64,000 nucleotides of DNA from Earliella scabrosa. Lineage: Eukaryota > Basidiomycota > Agaricomycetes > Polyporales > Polyporaceae. Under the pieces are notes generated by a model, which was not told the origin of the DNA, did not search any database, and saw nothing but the letters and a program-made list of their open reading frames with translations. Positions 40,795 through 54,468 of this stretch are shown piece after piece; the stretch's first letter is position 1, and every line of letters begins with the position of its first letter. The DNA lies in assembly GCA_022605405.1 (NCBI GenBank), contig JABYQQ010000003.1:2232001-2296000 (forward strand), read 5' to 3'. The translations under genes were made by a program, and so were the position numbers.

Positions 40795-43700
40795 ATGCTT
40801 GGTCACCAATTCGCATACTCTGCGGCACCCGTCCGCAAGGTGCGAGAGGTCCAGTTTGGTATCCTCTCCCCAGAGGAGATAGTACGTTGTACTACCACTT
40901 TTGCGCCCTTTAGACGCGTTTCTGACGACCAACAACAGAAAGCGTACTCTGTCGCCAAAATTGAACATCCTGAGGTCATGGACGAAACGACCCACAAGCC
41001 CAAGTTGGGTGGTCTCATGGATCCTCGGATGGGCACAATAGACCGCAATTTCAAGTGTCAGACGTGTGGTGAGGGGATGTCGGAGTGTCCAGGGCATTTT
41101 GGGCATATCGAGCTGGCAAAGCCCGTCTTCCACCCTGGTGAGTGGCAACCGCCTCCTATGCGAACTCATCCTTGACACGCTGGTATGTCTAGGCTTCATT
41201 GTGAAAGTGAAGAAGATTTTGGAGTGCATATGTGTGAACTGTGGTCGGTTGAAGGCTGATAGCGTGAGTGACCTCTTCTTCCCTCCCTCTCGTTTCGCAC
41301 CCCACCACCCAATTTTCTGGGGGCTCTCTCCGATCTCATGGAGAACCCCAAACCCGCACTGCGTTCGTTCTCGACAATCGAGGCGTTCTTCCACCCGTGA
41401 CGAGGACCTCGCGCGTTTTCGGTCGCTTGATCGCCGCGCGGTCCACTGCACACGTCCGGTCCTGGTTGGACACGCGGTTCGTGGTGAAATGGGGGGCTGA
41501 GCGAGGAGTGCGGAAAACCATAAGAGCAGTAGTCTCCTTCGTGAGCTACTTCGTTGGATGGCCAACTGCACTCGCTGTGACGCAGATTGAGTTGCACGTT
41601 CCGGGCCCGGCACTTGAGACTCGTATTTCGTAGCCCCCTGTCGTAACCTTCTCCGTTCTTGTACCCTGTGGCACGAGACGCAGGCAGCAGCACGCTGTCC
41701 TGCAGGTTTGAGCTTCACATGCTGACGTCTTGATTCCATATGTTCCTGCTCCCAACGCATGCTCGTAATGTTGTAAGTCCGACCCTACCTTCGCGGACCG
41801 CATTCGGCATATCCGCGATCCCAAAGCACGGATGCAAGCCGTTTGGAATTTTTGCAAAGGCAAGATGGTCTGCGAGACCGATGAGCCCAAGGACGAGACG
41901 GATGGGGCTGACCAGGAAGAGCCCAAGAAGGGTCACGGCGGCTGTGGGGCGCAACAACCTCTCGTCCGAAAGGAGGGCCTCAAACTGTTCGTGCAGTACA
42001 AGCGTGGGAAGGATGAGGACGAGGTTCGTGAAACCCTGTCAGTTCCTCGCACATACCTCATCTTTTGCAGGAGGCGAAGTCGCTACAGCCAGACAAGAGG
42101 CTGTTCCCCGCAAGCGAAGTTTACACAGCGCTGAAGAAGATTTCAGACTCTGATCTCCATCTTCTCGGGCTCTCGGTGGAGTATGCTCGACCAGAATGGA
42201 TGATTCTGACGGTGCTCCCCGTTCCTCCTCCACCCGTCCGTCCGAGTATCGCCGTCGATGGCGGCACTATGCGTAGCGAAGATGATCTGACCTACAAGCT
42301 GGGCGACATCATCAAGGCGTCAGCGAACGTTCGTCGATGTGAGCAGGAGGGGGCGCCAGCGCATGTTGTCAACGAGTTCGAGCAGCTGCTCCAAGTGCGC
42401 ATTGTTCGTCTCTATCCAGATGCGTGGCCCTGCTGACACCACACAGTTCCATGTTGCCACGTACATGGACAACGACATCGCGGGCATTCCGCAAGCCTTG
42501 CAGAAGTCCGGTCGTCCAGTGAAGGCTATTCGTGCTCGTCTCAAGGGCAAGGAAGGTCGACTACGTGGCAATCTGATGGGCAAGCGTGTCGACTTCTCGG
42601 CGCGTACTGTCATCACCGGTGATCCTAATCTCGAGCTGGACGAGGTCGGTGTGCCTCGAAGTATCGCCATGAACTTGACATTCCCTGAACGAGGTAGACT
42701 TCCATTCATCCTCAGGTCGAGAAGTTACTCACGTTCTGGTAGTAACACCGTACAACATCGCGTACCTTCAGGAGCTTGTACGAAACGGCCCCACCGTATA
42801 TCCTGGTGCACGCTACGTCGTCCGCGACACTGGAGAGCGAATAGATCTCCGGTACAACAAGCGTGCGGACGCTTTCTTGCAGTATGGCTGGATCGTCGAG
42901 CGGCATCTACGGGATGGAGAGTAAGTGGCGAGCGCTCTAAGTGCATGCGTTGTTCTCACAAGACGTCACCTAGTTTCGTTCTGTTCAACCGGCAGCCTAG
43001 TCTGCACAAGATGAGTATGATGAGTCATCGAGTAAGGCTCATGCCATATTCAAGTGAGTATCTGGCGCGCTGAGAGGGGTCACATTTACTGACCTGGTTG
43101 ATAGCATTCCGACTCAATCTCTCGGTGTAAGTGCAGAGGATGTAGGACGCACTCACTCTATGCTGACACGGCTTCCAGTACGCCCCCGTACAACGCCGAC
43201 TTCGATGGCGACGAGATGAACATGCAGTGAGTGCGCTTGCTACGCGGTCCTTGCATAGCTCTGATGTGCCCCTTAGTGTGCCACAAAGCGAAGAAACTCG
43301 AGCGGAGCTATCTCAAATCGCTTGGGTGCCTCGTCAGGTAATTGCGGTCTTTGTCAATCTAATTCGCATCATTAACACGAAGCATAGATCATCTCTCCAC
43401 AAGCCAACAAGCCCGTCATGGGTATTGTGCAGGACACGCTGTGTGGTATTCGCAAGTTTACTTTGCGGGACACCTTCCTAGATTGGAGCCAAGTTCAGAA
43501 CATCCTGCTTTGGGTTCCGGATTGGGACGGCACAGTACCCACACCAGCCATCATCAAGCCGAAGCCGCTGTGGACGGGGAAGCAGCTCCTCAGCATGTGT
43601 ATCCCTCGTGGTATCAACATCTTCCGTTCCCCCGACCCCAAGTCGAACAACCCCGTCTTTGACGATGGTATCATGATCGAAAACGGCGACATCGTCTTTG

Positions 43701-46700
43701 GCATCGTGGAGAAGAAGACCGTCGGCGCTTCGCAAGGTGGCCTTGTCCATGTCGTGTTCCGAGAGAAGGGGCCCGAGGCAACGAGAGGGTTGTTCACTGG
43801 TCTCCAGCAAGTCGTGAACTATTGGCTGTTCCACAATGGCTTCAGTATCGGCATCGGTGACACGATCGCGGATAACAAAACCATGGCGTATATCAAGAAT
43901 CACATCAGTGAGAAGAAGAAGGAGGTAGCGGATATCATCGAGAGCGCGTACCTCGACAAGCTCAAACCCTCGCCGGGTATGACGATTCGCGAGTCTTTCG
44001 AGAAGGCCGTCGAGCGGCAGCTCAACTTGGCCCGTGATCAAAGTGGCCAATATGCCCAGAAGCACTTGAAGGAGGATAACAACGTCAAGCAGATGGTGGT
44101 CGCGGGCTCGAAGGGCTCGTTCATCAACATCTCGCAGATGTCCGTCTGTGTCGGTCAGCAGTCCGTCGAGGGGAAGCGTATTCCCTTCGGATTCCGTCAC
44201 CGCACCCTCCCTCATTTCACGAAGGACGACTTCAGCCCCGAGGCTCGCGGTTTCGTCGAAAACTCGTACCTCCGTGGACTCACCCCGCAAGAGTTCTTCT
44301 TCCACGCCATGGCCGGTCGCGAGGGTCTCATTGATACCGCTGTGAAGACGGCTGAAACAGGTTACATCCAGCGTCGTCTGGTCAAGGCTCTCGAGGATGT
44401 CCAAGTGTGCTACGACGGCACGGTCCGTAACTCCCTCGGCGACCTCATTCAGTTCGTGTACGGAGAGGACGGCATGGACGGCGCGTTCATCGAGCGACAG
44501 AACATCGAGACATTCGCTCTGAACAATGCCCAGTTTGAGCATGACTATCGCGTGGACGTCACTGACCCTGCCGGCGGATTCCTTCCCGGAGTCCTGCAAG
44601 TCGGTCTGGATGACAGCTCTCTCGAGCTGCAGGCGAAGCTGGACGAGGAGTTCGCTCAGCTCTCGGAAGATCGGCGCCTCCTACGGACGTTCATTTTCCC
44701 CCGCACAGACCCTTCCTCGGCTCGTTACCTCCCCGTGAATCTCCAGCGCATTATCCAGAATGCCCTCCAGATCTTCCACATCGACAGAAGAAAGCCGAGC
44801 GACCTCGAACCTGTCTACATCATCGACTCCGTCCGTGAACTCTGCAACCGGCTCGTCGTCGTCCGTGGCGAGGGACACCTGTCTAAGGAGGCACAAGATA
44901 ACGCGACGCTCCTGTTCCGCATTCACCTGCGCGCCACACTGTCCGCCCGTCGTGTTTTGGAACGGTACCACCTGAATCGCGAGGCATTCGAGTGGGTTCT
45001 TGGTGAGATCGAAACCAAGTTCAACCAGGCCGTCGCCCACCCTGGCGAGATGTGCGGTACGCTCGCCGCGCAGTCCATTGGAGAGCCGGCGACGCAGATG
45101 ACGTTGAACACCTTCCACTATGCGGGTGTGTCAAGTAAGAACGTCACGCTCGGTGTACCTCGTCTCAAGGAGATCATCAACGTCGCGACCAACATCAAGA
45201 CGCCATCACTCTCCGTCTATCTTGAGCCCGAGATCGCGAAGGACGCCGTGCTCGCGAAGAACGTGCAGCAGGAGCTCGCGTTCACCTCCCTACGCACAGT
45301 CACCGCAGCCGTCGAGATCTGGTACGATCCCGACCCGAGTTCCACCATCATCGAGGAGGACGAGGACTTCGTGCACGCCTTCTTCGCCATCCCTGATGAC
45401 GAGGTTGAACAGAAGCTTCACCTCATGTCGCCATGGCTCCTCCGTCTGGAGCTCGACCGTGCGAAGATGATCGATCGCAAGCTGACGATGACCTACGTCG
45501 CCAACCGGATCGCTCAGAGCTTCAAGACCGACCTGTTCGTCATCTGGAGCGAAGACAACTCCGAGAAGCTGGTCATCCGGTGTCGTGTCCTCGGTGGCGC
45601 AGACAAGGACGAGGAGGACTTGGGGCAGGTCGAAGAGGACATCTTCCTTCGCCAACTCGAGAACACGATGCTCAACTCAGTGGAGCTGCGTGGTGTCCCG
45701 GGCATCCACCGTGTCTTCCTGCTGGAGCATGAGAAGATCGTCACGACGTCTGATGGTAGCATCGAGGCGCGCGGTGGAGAGAAGGAGTGGGTGCTGGAGA
45801 CCGACGGTATCAACTTGAAGACCGTCATGTGCATCGACGGTGTGGACTTCCAGCGGACATATTCGAACAGCTGCGTCGAGATCTTCAACGTCCTCGGTAT
45901 CGAGGCCGCTCGCGCCGCTATTATGAAGGAACTCCGTGGTGTCATCGAGTTCGACGGTTCATACGTCAACTACCGGCACCTCGCCCTTCTCTGCGACCTC
46001 ATGACCCACCGTGGAACCCTCATGGCGATCACTCGTCATGGTATCAATCGTGCCGACACGGGAGCTCTCATGCGTTGCTCGTTCGAGGAGACCGTCGAAA
46101 TCCTCATGGAAGCCGCTGCCGTCGGCGAGAAGGACGATTGCCACGGTATCGCAGAGAACATCCTCTTCGGGCAGATGGCGCCCATGGGTACCGGCGCGTT
46201 CGACGTCGCACTCGACATCGATATGCTGAAGGATGTGATTGTCGACCACCGGCTGCCGGTGCAGACGATGCTCGCCGCCCAAGCGGACGGTGGCATGACT
46301 CCTGGACAAGTTGCGATGACGCCGTACGACAGCAACTCGCCGATGTGGGCACAGGACGTGTCGTTCAAGGGAGAGACAGCGGCGTTCTCGCCGCTCGCGG
46401 TTAGTGGTGGCGAGGAGGCCCCGGCTTCCTACAATCTCAGGGGCTATGGCATGAGCCCGATGGGTGCGGGTTCGATGTCCCCGGCAGCCGCAGGGTACAG
46501 TCCCAGTTCGCCGAACGCGTACTCTCCAACCTCGCCCTACCTGGCTCAGTCTCCGTTCTCCGGCGCGACCTCACCGATGGCTACTTCGCCGTACGCGACG
46601 TCGCCATTCTACGACCACAGCCGTGGTGCCACCTCTCCGACGTACTCGCCGACGTCTCCCGCACTCAACCTCACATCGCCAGGGTATTCCCCCACCAGCC

Positions 46701-47196
46701 CCCGGTACTCCCCTACATCCCCCTCCTTCTCCCCGACCTCTCCCCGATACAGTCCACAGTCGCCGTCCTTCAGCCCTACTTCGCCTCGTTACTCCCCGAC
46801 GAGTCCATCCTTCAGCCCGGCGTCCCCTCGGTACTCCCCGACGTCACCCGCGCAGATGTCGCCCACGTCGCCCAAGTACTCACCCACCTCCCCGACTTCA
46901 CCAGCGTCGCCGAGATATTGTGCGTTTACATGCCACTGCTTGCAATCGGAGCTGATACTGATGCGCCTTTTCACAGCTCCCACGTCTCCGACGTACTCCC
47001 CTACCTGTAAGTTCCAGCACTCTGTCACGTTGGTTCACACGGCTAACAATGCCTCCTTCCAGCCCCCGCCTATTCACCCGCCTCGCCTGCATACAGCCCG
47101 ACGTCACCGCAGTGGTCGCCGTCGAGTCCAGCGCAGAACACGAATGGCTCTGGCACTCGCAGCAATGCGTACAGCACATCTCCGTCCTGGGACTGA
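40795..47196 (+). CDS. RPB1: RNA polymerase II largest subunit RPB1
   Basis: Catalytic subunit of RNA polymerase II. ATG 40795 ([20 protein letters not shown]). Thirteen introns placed: 40882-40938, 41138-41192, 41264-41777, 42024-42070, 42395-42446, 42694-42742, 42921-42973, 43054-43104, 43127-43178, 43227-43276, 43338-43387, 46920-46976 and 47007-47062. Landmarks: the N-terminal zinc site ([17 protein letters not shown]), the active site [12 protein letters not shown] spanning introns near 43200, the bridge-helix region ([20 protein letters not shown]), and the trigger-loop block ([20 protein letters not shown]). The CTD starts near 46480 and has about 20 heptad-like units, many alternating YSPTSPR with FSPTSPS; it ends [10 protein letters not shown], stop 47194-47196. 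One intron (514 bp) is ten times the others. The protein appears complete. Confidence 0.97.
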
Positions 47197-47732
47197 GTAA
47201 TATACACAGGGATTCTTGACCTTAGTCGTACCATCTCGTTATCTAGCTCTCACAATGCAAACCATGTAGATTAATGCCCATCAGTATCGTATCGTGTCTG
47301 TGTGGTTCCGCCGTCTCGCCGAGGCGGTGAAGCATATATTGCCGGTCCGACAACGAATGGGGATAACCACCTATCACGAGCCCTGTCACAGTAGGTCGGA
47401 GGTCCTTCGGGCAGTCCTGGCCGAGGCTCTTATCCACCGTCGCTTCGAGTTGAGGCCTGAAGCTGGAAGCTTGAACCCGCGATGAGTATTCTCTACCTGC
47501 AGTGTTCGGGAAATAGCGCTGACCGACAGGGGCTTCTATAGGAGCAATCTCGCGGCGACGCTCTTTGCCAGAAACGACCATGTCCACAGCTACAGCAGTC
47601 TCTGGTGCAATCCGTTCTAGATCACAATCGATGCCCGGGTCCTCAAGGATCAAGAGACCTCGATCAGAGGTTTCACTTACGGTGCTTTCTCCAGTTAGCT
47701 CCTGCCATGTTCCTCATAGCTAATCCGAGTCC
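47197..47732. other. Intergenic region, no convincing gene
   Basis: 3' flank of RPB1 and upstream flank of the next gene. A 136-codon minus ORF (47243-47653) is rated unlikely. Confidence 0.5.
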
Positions 47733-49594
47733 ATGCACCAGGACAGGGGATGGGAGCCGTTCCAGGACCCCTGGTGGCAAGATTTTCACAGGCGATGGTG
47801 GGGTCATAATGGCAAGACGCGGCTCAAGGAGGATCGGATGCTGGAGGTGACTACGCACCCGGAGATTTGGCTTGAGCTCGACCTCCTCCAACAATCTCGC
47901 GGCTGGCTATATGTGCGCGAGGAGTACGAGCTCATGTATGATCGGATGGTCATCGCCTCTGCAGACGAGGATGAGGATGTGCCGGGTGTGCTTATGACCG
48001 GTCAATCTGGCATCGGTACGCAGACTCGATCGTCGCTATCGGACAGATCGATTTGCTAACAGCAGGGCGCGAAGGCATATCGTTGTCCGCCGTGTACAGT
48101 ACCCTGCGACAGATGGCGGACGAGCGCGAGGTCATCTTCACCACGTCCCAGTCGTTCACATTGTTGTTTAACGCCACCGGTGTATGGGGCAAGTCTTCAC
48201 CGTCAATCCAGCCTGCATACGACCTTCGTTCACACGCCCTGGGTGCCGACCGCGTTTGGTCTCTGGTTGACTTCAGCGCGATAACGGTAGACACCCTGAT
48301 GCGCGTCACCAGTACATGCAACTTCTACGTCGTGTTCACCCCTCCACCCCTGTCGCGTTTCAGGCGCCTCATCAATCGCGGAGCGCTTCTATGGATAATG
48401 TCTCCCTGGACGGATCATGAACTTCACGCCCTGTATGTATACTTTTACATGAGATGTCCCATGTACTGAAGACCCTATAGCTTCACGTCCAAGGCAACCT
48501 CGGAATCCATGAAATCGTCCCTTGATACGCTCGACAAGGTCCGGACCGCTCGAATTCAGTACGGTCCATGCCCCCGCGCCATCATGAAGACGCCTAGGTA
48601 TGCTGAAGTCGAAGTCACCCGAGCGGTGAAGAACCTGTGCGACAGCAGGCAGATCTGGGACCTCTTCATTGATCCCCTCCGCTCATTCACCGACGCCATC
48701 CCCCACTGGCATCGACTCATTGTGGTGCGCAGGCTCGGCGCTATTGACGTCGCAACCATTCGAAGCGACTTCTGGTCCACCCACATCAACGGCGAGATCA
48801 CCTACAAGGCGCTGCGAGATCATCTCACAATGGACAAACTGCAGGACCTCATCTCAGGCCGTCGCGCAGCAGGGCGTGGCGCAGCGTCCTTCTCTTGTTT
48901 CCTGTTCGAGAGCCTCGCCATTGCTTTGCTGAGCGGGACTGCTCCTGCAGATGGTGACTTCAAGTTTGGGCATTCCGCCCGCATGGTCGAAGAAGAAAGC
49001 GAAGCATCACCCCGTCGATTTGCCTACAGTCCTGCAGAGGCCATCGACACGCTCTCTGTCACAGAGACGCGTGGTCATCATCTCTCGCGGGGAACCGTAC
49101 CATCGCTTGCGTCGGCCACGAGCTCGCATCTATCGACGATAGCCACGCTTCCTTGTGAACCACGGGTGATCGTCAGATATCAGCAGCTGGACGACATACA
49201 TGACATCACGGCGAGCCTTTGCGTCCCGTCATGGTTCACCAACCCGCTCTTCGACGCCTTTTTTGTGGAGAAGGCGGATGACAAGACTATCATTTGGTTC
49301 TACCAAATCACGGTCAGGCGGGAGCGCGACGTCGCTGGTACCGGATTCGGGATGGTCCAGGAGGTCGTTGACAAGGTAGCGAAGGCGCGAACTGGGAGCC
49401 CCGTGTGCGTCAAGTACGTGTTGATCATGCCGTACGAGACGTGGGGCATGCGAAATTGGGCGGTACGGTGGAGTCTGCCGCGGGAGTTCTCCACCGCCGA
49501 GGGAGAGGTCTACGTGCAGTACCTCCAATTTCCGGGCGATGTGGAAGAGCTTGTTCTAGAACCTGAGATACCAAGTCATGAGTCCGAGGTTTGA
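47733..49594 (+). CDS. RHS/crinkler-like protein with degenerate P-loop
   Basis: Resembles an expanded Agaricomycete family with a Trp-rich start, a P-loop ATPase-like region and a C-terminal domain related to RHS or crinkler proteins. The N-terminus has WEPFQDPWWQDFHRRWWG and LLQQSRGWLYVREEYELMYD. Intron 48016-48065 falls in the nucleotide-binding loop; joined, it reads GQSGIGREG, so the Walker A Lys is Arg and the following Ser/Thr is Glu. A second intron (about 48433-48479) precedes SKATSESMKSSLDTLDKVRT. The C-terminal half contains VPSWFTNPLFDAFFV and YQITVRRERDVAGTGF, ending HESEV at 49594. A possible further exon upstream of 47733 cannot be excluded. The protein is probably not a functional ATPase; this is inference from one motif. 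Confidence 0.6.
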
Positions 49595-49967
49595 ACTCAG
49601 AGCTGATGTTATGACCCGGAGGCTGTGGCGCGAAAAGCCTAGGAGGGAGTTGGAAGTGTGGTGAGATCCCCCACTGCGTCCTTCCTGCCCGATACTGTCA
49701 TCTAGCTAGCCCTCGCTAGCCTAATTCATCGTATATGATCGATCTTTTACGAGTCGGAGGATCAGGACAGCCTCAAGCTTCTACGGCTCACGTCGTCAGA
49801 AGGGTGCCGTTCTTGTTTGGGCCTGCTCGCGGACGACGAAATTGAGTACATTACACGGTTACATGGCTATGCGTTCGATATGTGCTACAAATCCACCAGG
49901 ACAGGCTTCTTCTACGTTCATGATGCAATTCAGGGGGGAGGCAGCACGAGCCCTTACACGAGATTCA

Positions 49968-52900
49968 TCAAGCACCGACGAGCTCACGGAACTCCACGCC
50001 CCACTCCGGCGACTTCGCCGTCGCGGCAACGAACGCATCGAACTTCGGGCTCGTTCCGGGCTGGCTGATCTTGCTGAGCGCGGCGACGGCCCTGAGCGTG
50101 CTACGCTGGAGCTCGGCAGCGCGCTCGAGATCCTGCTTGACGGTGTCCTTCGTGACTGCCGGGCCCTTCATGCTCTTCTCCAGCGGCGGCGTGAGGTCGT
50201 CGAGACGCTGCGCGACCGCCGTCGGCGCGACCTGTGCGAGGCGGAAGAGCATCATGTGGCAGATGACCTTCACCTCGTCCGAGTCATCCGCAAGACCGGC
50301 CGCAACGCGGACGAGGAACTCGTGGAGGTCCAGCTTGGACAAGCACGTATCCAACTAGAGGACACAATCAGGATCCAGGTTCAACTTCAGGTAGAGAGGG
50401 CTTACGAGGGTGTAGAGCGTCTCGTAGGCGGTCTTGCGGGCCTCGAGACCATCGTCGACCTTGTGGGTCCAGGGGCCCATCTGTACGGTACGGATGAGGT
50501 CGGGGTTGATGACGGTCTCCTTGTACAGGCTCGGAAGAAGAGTTGGCAGATGGTCGCGGATGAGGTGTGCTCTTGACCGAGCGGCTGAGTTGAGCGCGGA
50601 GAGCGCCAGACGACGTACGGTCTGGGACCAGTTGAGTCCCGACTCCATTTGCAAAGAAGAGAATTGGCTCACCAGGTCCGGGTCGGAGAGCAAAGACAAG
50701 AAGTCCAAGATGACACTGCCGAGGAGCTCGTCGAACGATGTGCCGCTCTCCGCGAAAGTGTATCGGATCGCCGACAGCACGGTGGCCCTGGTCGCAGGGT
50801 TGGGGTCGCTGATACGAGCCTACAACGCGCATTAAGCTAACACAATCCATCCAGGTCCAAGCGCTGACGTACGTGAAGTTGAGGCAGATAACGACTTGGG
50901 TGCGTGGTCGTCAGCTTGCCCAAACAAGCTGCTGCGACGTTGCGGGTGGTCTCCTCCTGGTTTTCCGAGTTCTCGAACAGTGGAGTCCAAAGTTGATCCG
51001 CAACGGTCTCAAGTTGACCATGTGAACAGTGCGTCACAATCTTGTTGCGCATACAGTTAGGACAACGATCATGTCATTTTCCGTAAAACAACCGACCTCC
51101 TTCAGGGCATGCAGAGAGAGGAGACGCTTCTCCTGGTCGTGCTCGACCATCTTGACGATCAGCGGCAAGAAGTGGTGCAGGTTACCGACCGCGATGTTCC
51201 CTGTGCACATCTTGAGTAACGCCGTTCGAAGACAAGGCACACCGAACTAACCTGCAGCGAAAGCAGCAGCAGTGCGTACTTCCTCCTGCTCAGCCGTGAA
51301 GCGCTCGATGGCCTGGTTGAAGATGTCCTGCTGCGGGGACATGTCGCTGGACCACTGGTGAGCCAATGTCAACTATGGGCTGGATGATTACTTACACGAA
51401 GCGCCCGACTTCACCCATCACCAGCAAGCTGAGGACGACTTGAGAAGTCTTGGTCTTCGAAGCAGCCTGCCGGATACATCTTCAGCAGGAGTTACAACAA
51501 ACAATAACGAACGGACTTTGAGATGCCTAGCAAACTCTGCAATCGTACCGGCGGCTATCGCACGTTGAGCCTTGACGACTTGACCAATACATTTCGCGAC
51601 ATTGGTGAGAGAAGCATCGCTCTTCTGGGCCTTCTCGACCGCAGACACGAGGTTGGGCACGACATGGGTCGCGATCTGCATGTCTGCCTCCACCAGAGCG
51701 CCAAAGAACGCCAACAGCGATTCGAAGGGCGCGCCGGAAAGCACGGTGGAGTGCGCGACGGTGTACAAGTCAGGGAGGATATCGCGCTCGACCTCGACAA
51801 ACGTTTCCTTGGGTGACAGCTCCAGGAGAAGCGTGGCAATGTCGAGGGCAGCACCCAACTGCGAGATGTCCGTCGGGTTGAGGTAGGGCTTGAGGGTTGG
51901 GATCAGATTCGCTGGAACGTCCTCGGGGATTGTGGTGTATCTGACAGTATCATGAGATGGTCGAGAGCAGCAAGAGCACCTTCACTGCGTACCTTCTTAG
52001 CAAGGCGTCTAGACAGTTGAATATCTCGATCTTGCCCACGCGACCGCTCTTCTTCAACAGTATAGTGATCCATTCCACGCCGCCGTTGACCCAGTCGTCG
52101 CCAATCTCTACCTTGGTAGCGACCCGGGTAACGACCTTGACAGCCCCGTCGGTGCGACCAGTCGTCCTGCAGATGTACTCCCACTCCTTCCTGTTCTTCG
52201 TCTTCAAGATGTCTGTCGCTGATATCCAAAGGTCACCGATGCACTCCTCAGCACATGCCCGGACCTCCGCATCTGTGTCGTGGTTGCTCAATCGCTTCAC
52301 AGCCTCTTCGTACACACGCTCGACCCATGCGCCACCCTTCACGGGCTGCATAGCGATCAGTAGCGAAGAGAAGTTGCGGAATGCCTCCGATGAGATACGA
52401 GGGTGCTTCTCCGCAAGAGCCTGGAGGAGGAACGGAGTGATGGAGTCGAGTTGGCTAGCGTAAACGGGAGGGGCGTGCTTCGCGAAGAAAAGGGCGAGGA
52501 AAGACATGCAGGTAACTTGCAAGGATGCCGAGCTGGAACGGGACGAAGCCGAGAGAACAGACTTTGCGGAAGCGATGATCTGCGAGGATTGGCTCGCAAG
52601 CGAACCAGGCAGTACTGTCAATAGTCTGTGCAGCAGCGAGAAGCCAGCCTCCAGCGTGGCAGGAGGGGTCTTCGGTGACTTCAGCTGACCAAGAAGTGCC
52701 TTCGCGAGCGACGGAACTTGGGACTGTAAGAGGGTGTATGGAGTCTCTTCGACCTCCATCCCTTCTTCGCGCTTCCGCTTTCCGCCAACGGTATGTTCCG
52801 TGTTGCTCTGGGGCACGCCTCCATAGACACCAGTTTGATTGAGGAGAATCCCATACGTTGACCAAACTTCCAGGCGAACAGTCTCTTCACGATCGCCGAA

Positions 52901-54468
52901 CCGCGAGATCAAGACAGGCGATACAGTCTTGTAGAGCGTCGTCAGCAGTTCAGGTCGCGTGGCGACAACTGCGGATAGCAACTTTGTTGCTGCCCTGCGG
53001 ATCTTGTAGGAAGTGTCTTCGTCATCCTCGTACCTGCGAATGGTGACTTGAGACTCTGTACACTTCCACAAAGAAGGGACTGGAGACTTACTCATCACCA
53101 AGCTCTTCGTCATCTTCGTCTTCCGCGTCGGCCATCTCCTCATCTTCGTCGTCGTCGTCTCCGGCATAGTTCTGGATGAGCGGTGTTAAGGACGAACAGC
53201 CCAAACGAGGCAGCTGCGACCTACGGGATCGTATTTGATGTACTGGTTGCCAACCTGAATGACAGCGTTCAAGAATGGAGTACTTTCACTAGGACACCGG
53301 AGGACGAGTGCTTCCAAAGCCTACCGAGCGAATGAGCGCCGCGATCCAGCACGTAGAATGGACCAGCTACCTGAAGACAACTTTCACGTAACTCCTCATC
53401 GTCTCGCTGCGAATCCTTCAGGATGCTAGGTGCGATATCAACCAGACTCGGCGCAATTTGTGCGGGTGAATGACGTGCTACGGCGGCAACGAGCTGCACC
53501 ACAGTCCGTTGCTTCTCGATGTTGGCGGACGGGGCCAGCCCAGGCAAGATGATTGTGTTCAGCAACGTAGCGAAGTTTTGTGGCTGGGCATAGGGGAGGA
53601 ATTGCGCCAGAGTCGTGATTGCACGCTTCCTTACCGCAGGTCGAGGGTGGTTGAGTATGGGGGTCAGTACGGGTACGGGGGCAGGCTCGACGTTAGCAAG
53701 GTAGCCGGGGAAACGTGTGATCAGGATTGAGAGGATAGACAGCGTCTCCATCAGCGTCTCGGGCGGAGTATCAGACTATATCCATCGCGTGGATAAGCAC
53801 GAAACAGAACAGTCAGCTGGATGGGTACATACGTTCGACAATTGTCCGAGGAGCTTGGGGGTGAGCTTCTCGCAAGCCTTTGTTGCGATCTTGCCCTCCG
53901 CAGGAAGCTCCGAGGTGATGGTCTTCAGAGCTGGAGGACTAATATAGCGATAGTGACACCGACACGGTCGAAGAGCACATACCGAGCCCGGCAATGTCCC
54001 TTAGCTCCTCGTCCTTGCCCGCCGAGAAGTCGATCAGCTTGTCGACAACGAACTCCATCTGAGATTCGCGGATGATCTTGATGAGCTGTCCCAGACTTTA
54101 CACGGAATGTATTAGACAGCGTCTCGCAGCGGAGGATATGTGCGTACCATTTCACTGCCTGATTCTTCACTTCCGAGATCTTATCCTCCACCAACGCGAG
54201 TACTTGATTGAGGACCTTCCTCTCAGTCGCCTCGTCTCCGAGAAAGCTGTTCGGATCTTGCTTGATCTCAAGCAGGAGATCATTGAGACCCATATACCTG
54301 TCGCGAGTGGCATTAGTGTGCGGGCATACGCGTACTTCGCGGTCACGCACCGGAAGTCCTGGTCTGGGGATTGCATCTAATGCATCGCGTTTGTCAATGA
54401 GCAGGACGCGCATTCATGAAAATAGTTACCTTTTCCACCAGACCATTCATGATATACGTCTTCGTCAT
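49968..54468 (-). CDS. CAND1: CAND1/TIP120, cullin exchange factor
   Basis: HEAT-repeat protein that binds non-neddylated cullins and exchanges F-box substrate receptors of SCF ligases. ATG 54468 gives MTKTYIMNGLVEK, then after an intron MQSPDQDFR and YMGLNDLLLEI, as in CAND1. HEAT-like helices run through the protein (VRKRAITTLAQFLP, KIRRAATKLLSAVVATRPEL, FGDREETVRLEVWSTYGILL). An acidic loop (DDDDEDEEMADAEDEDDEE, near 53150-53095) is usual for this family. C-terminal blocks include RNVAAACLGKLTTTHP and WTHKVDDGLEARKTAYETLY, ending EFRELVGA at 49968. About a dozen short introns are inferred from frame changes. Convergent with the RHS-like gene. Confidence 0.9.

Noticed and set aside
47243..47653. 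136-codon minus ORF between RPB1 and the RHS-like gene
   Set aside because: No recognisable motif, no upstream exon and probable overlap with the RPB1 3' UTR.
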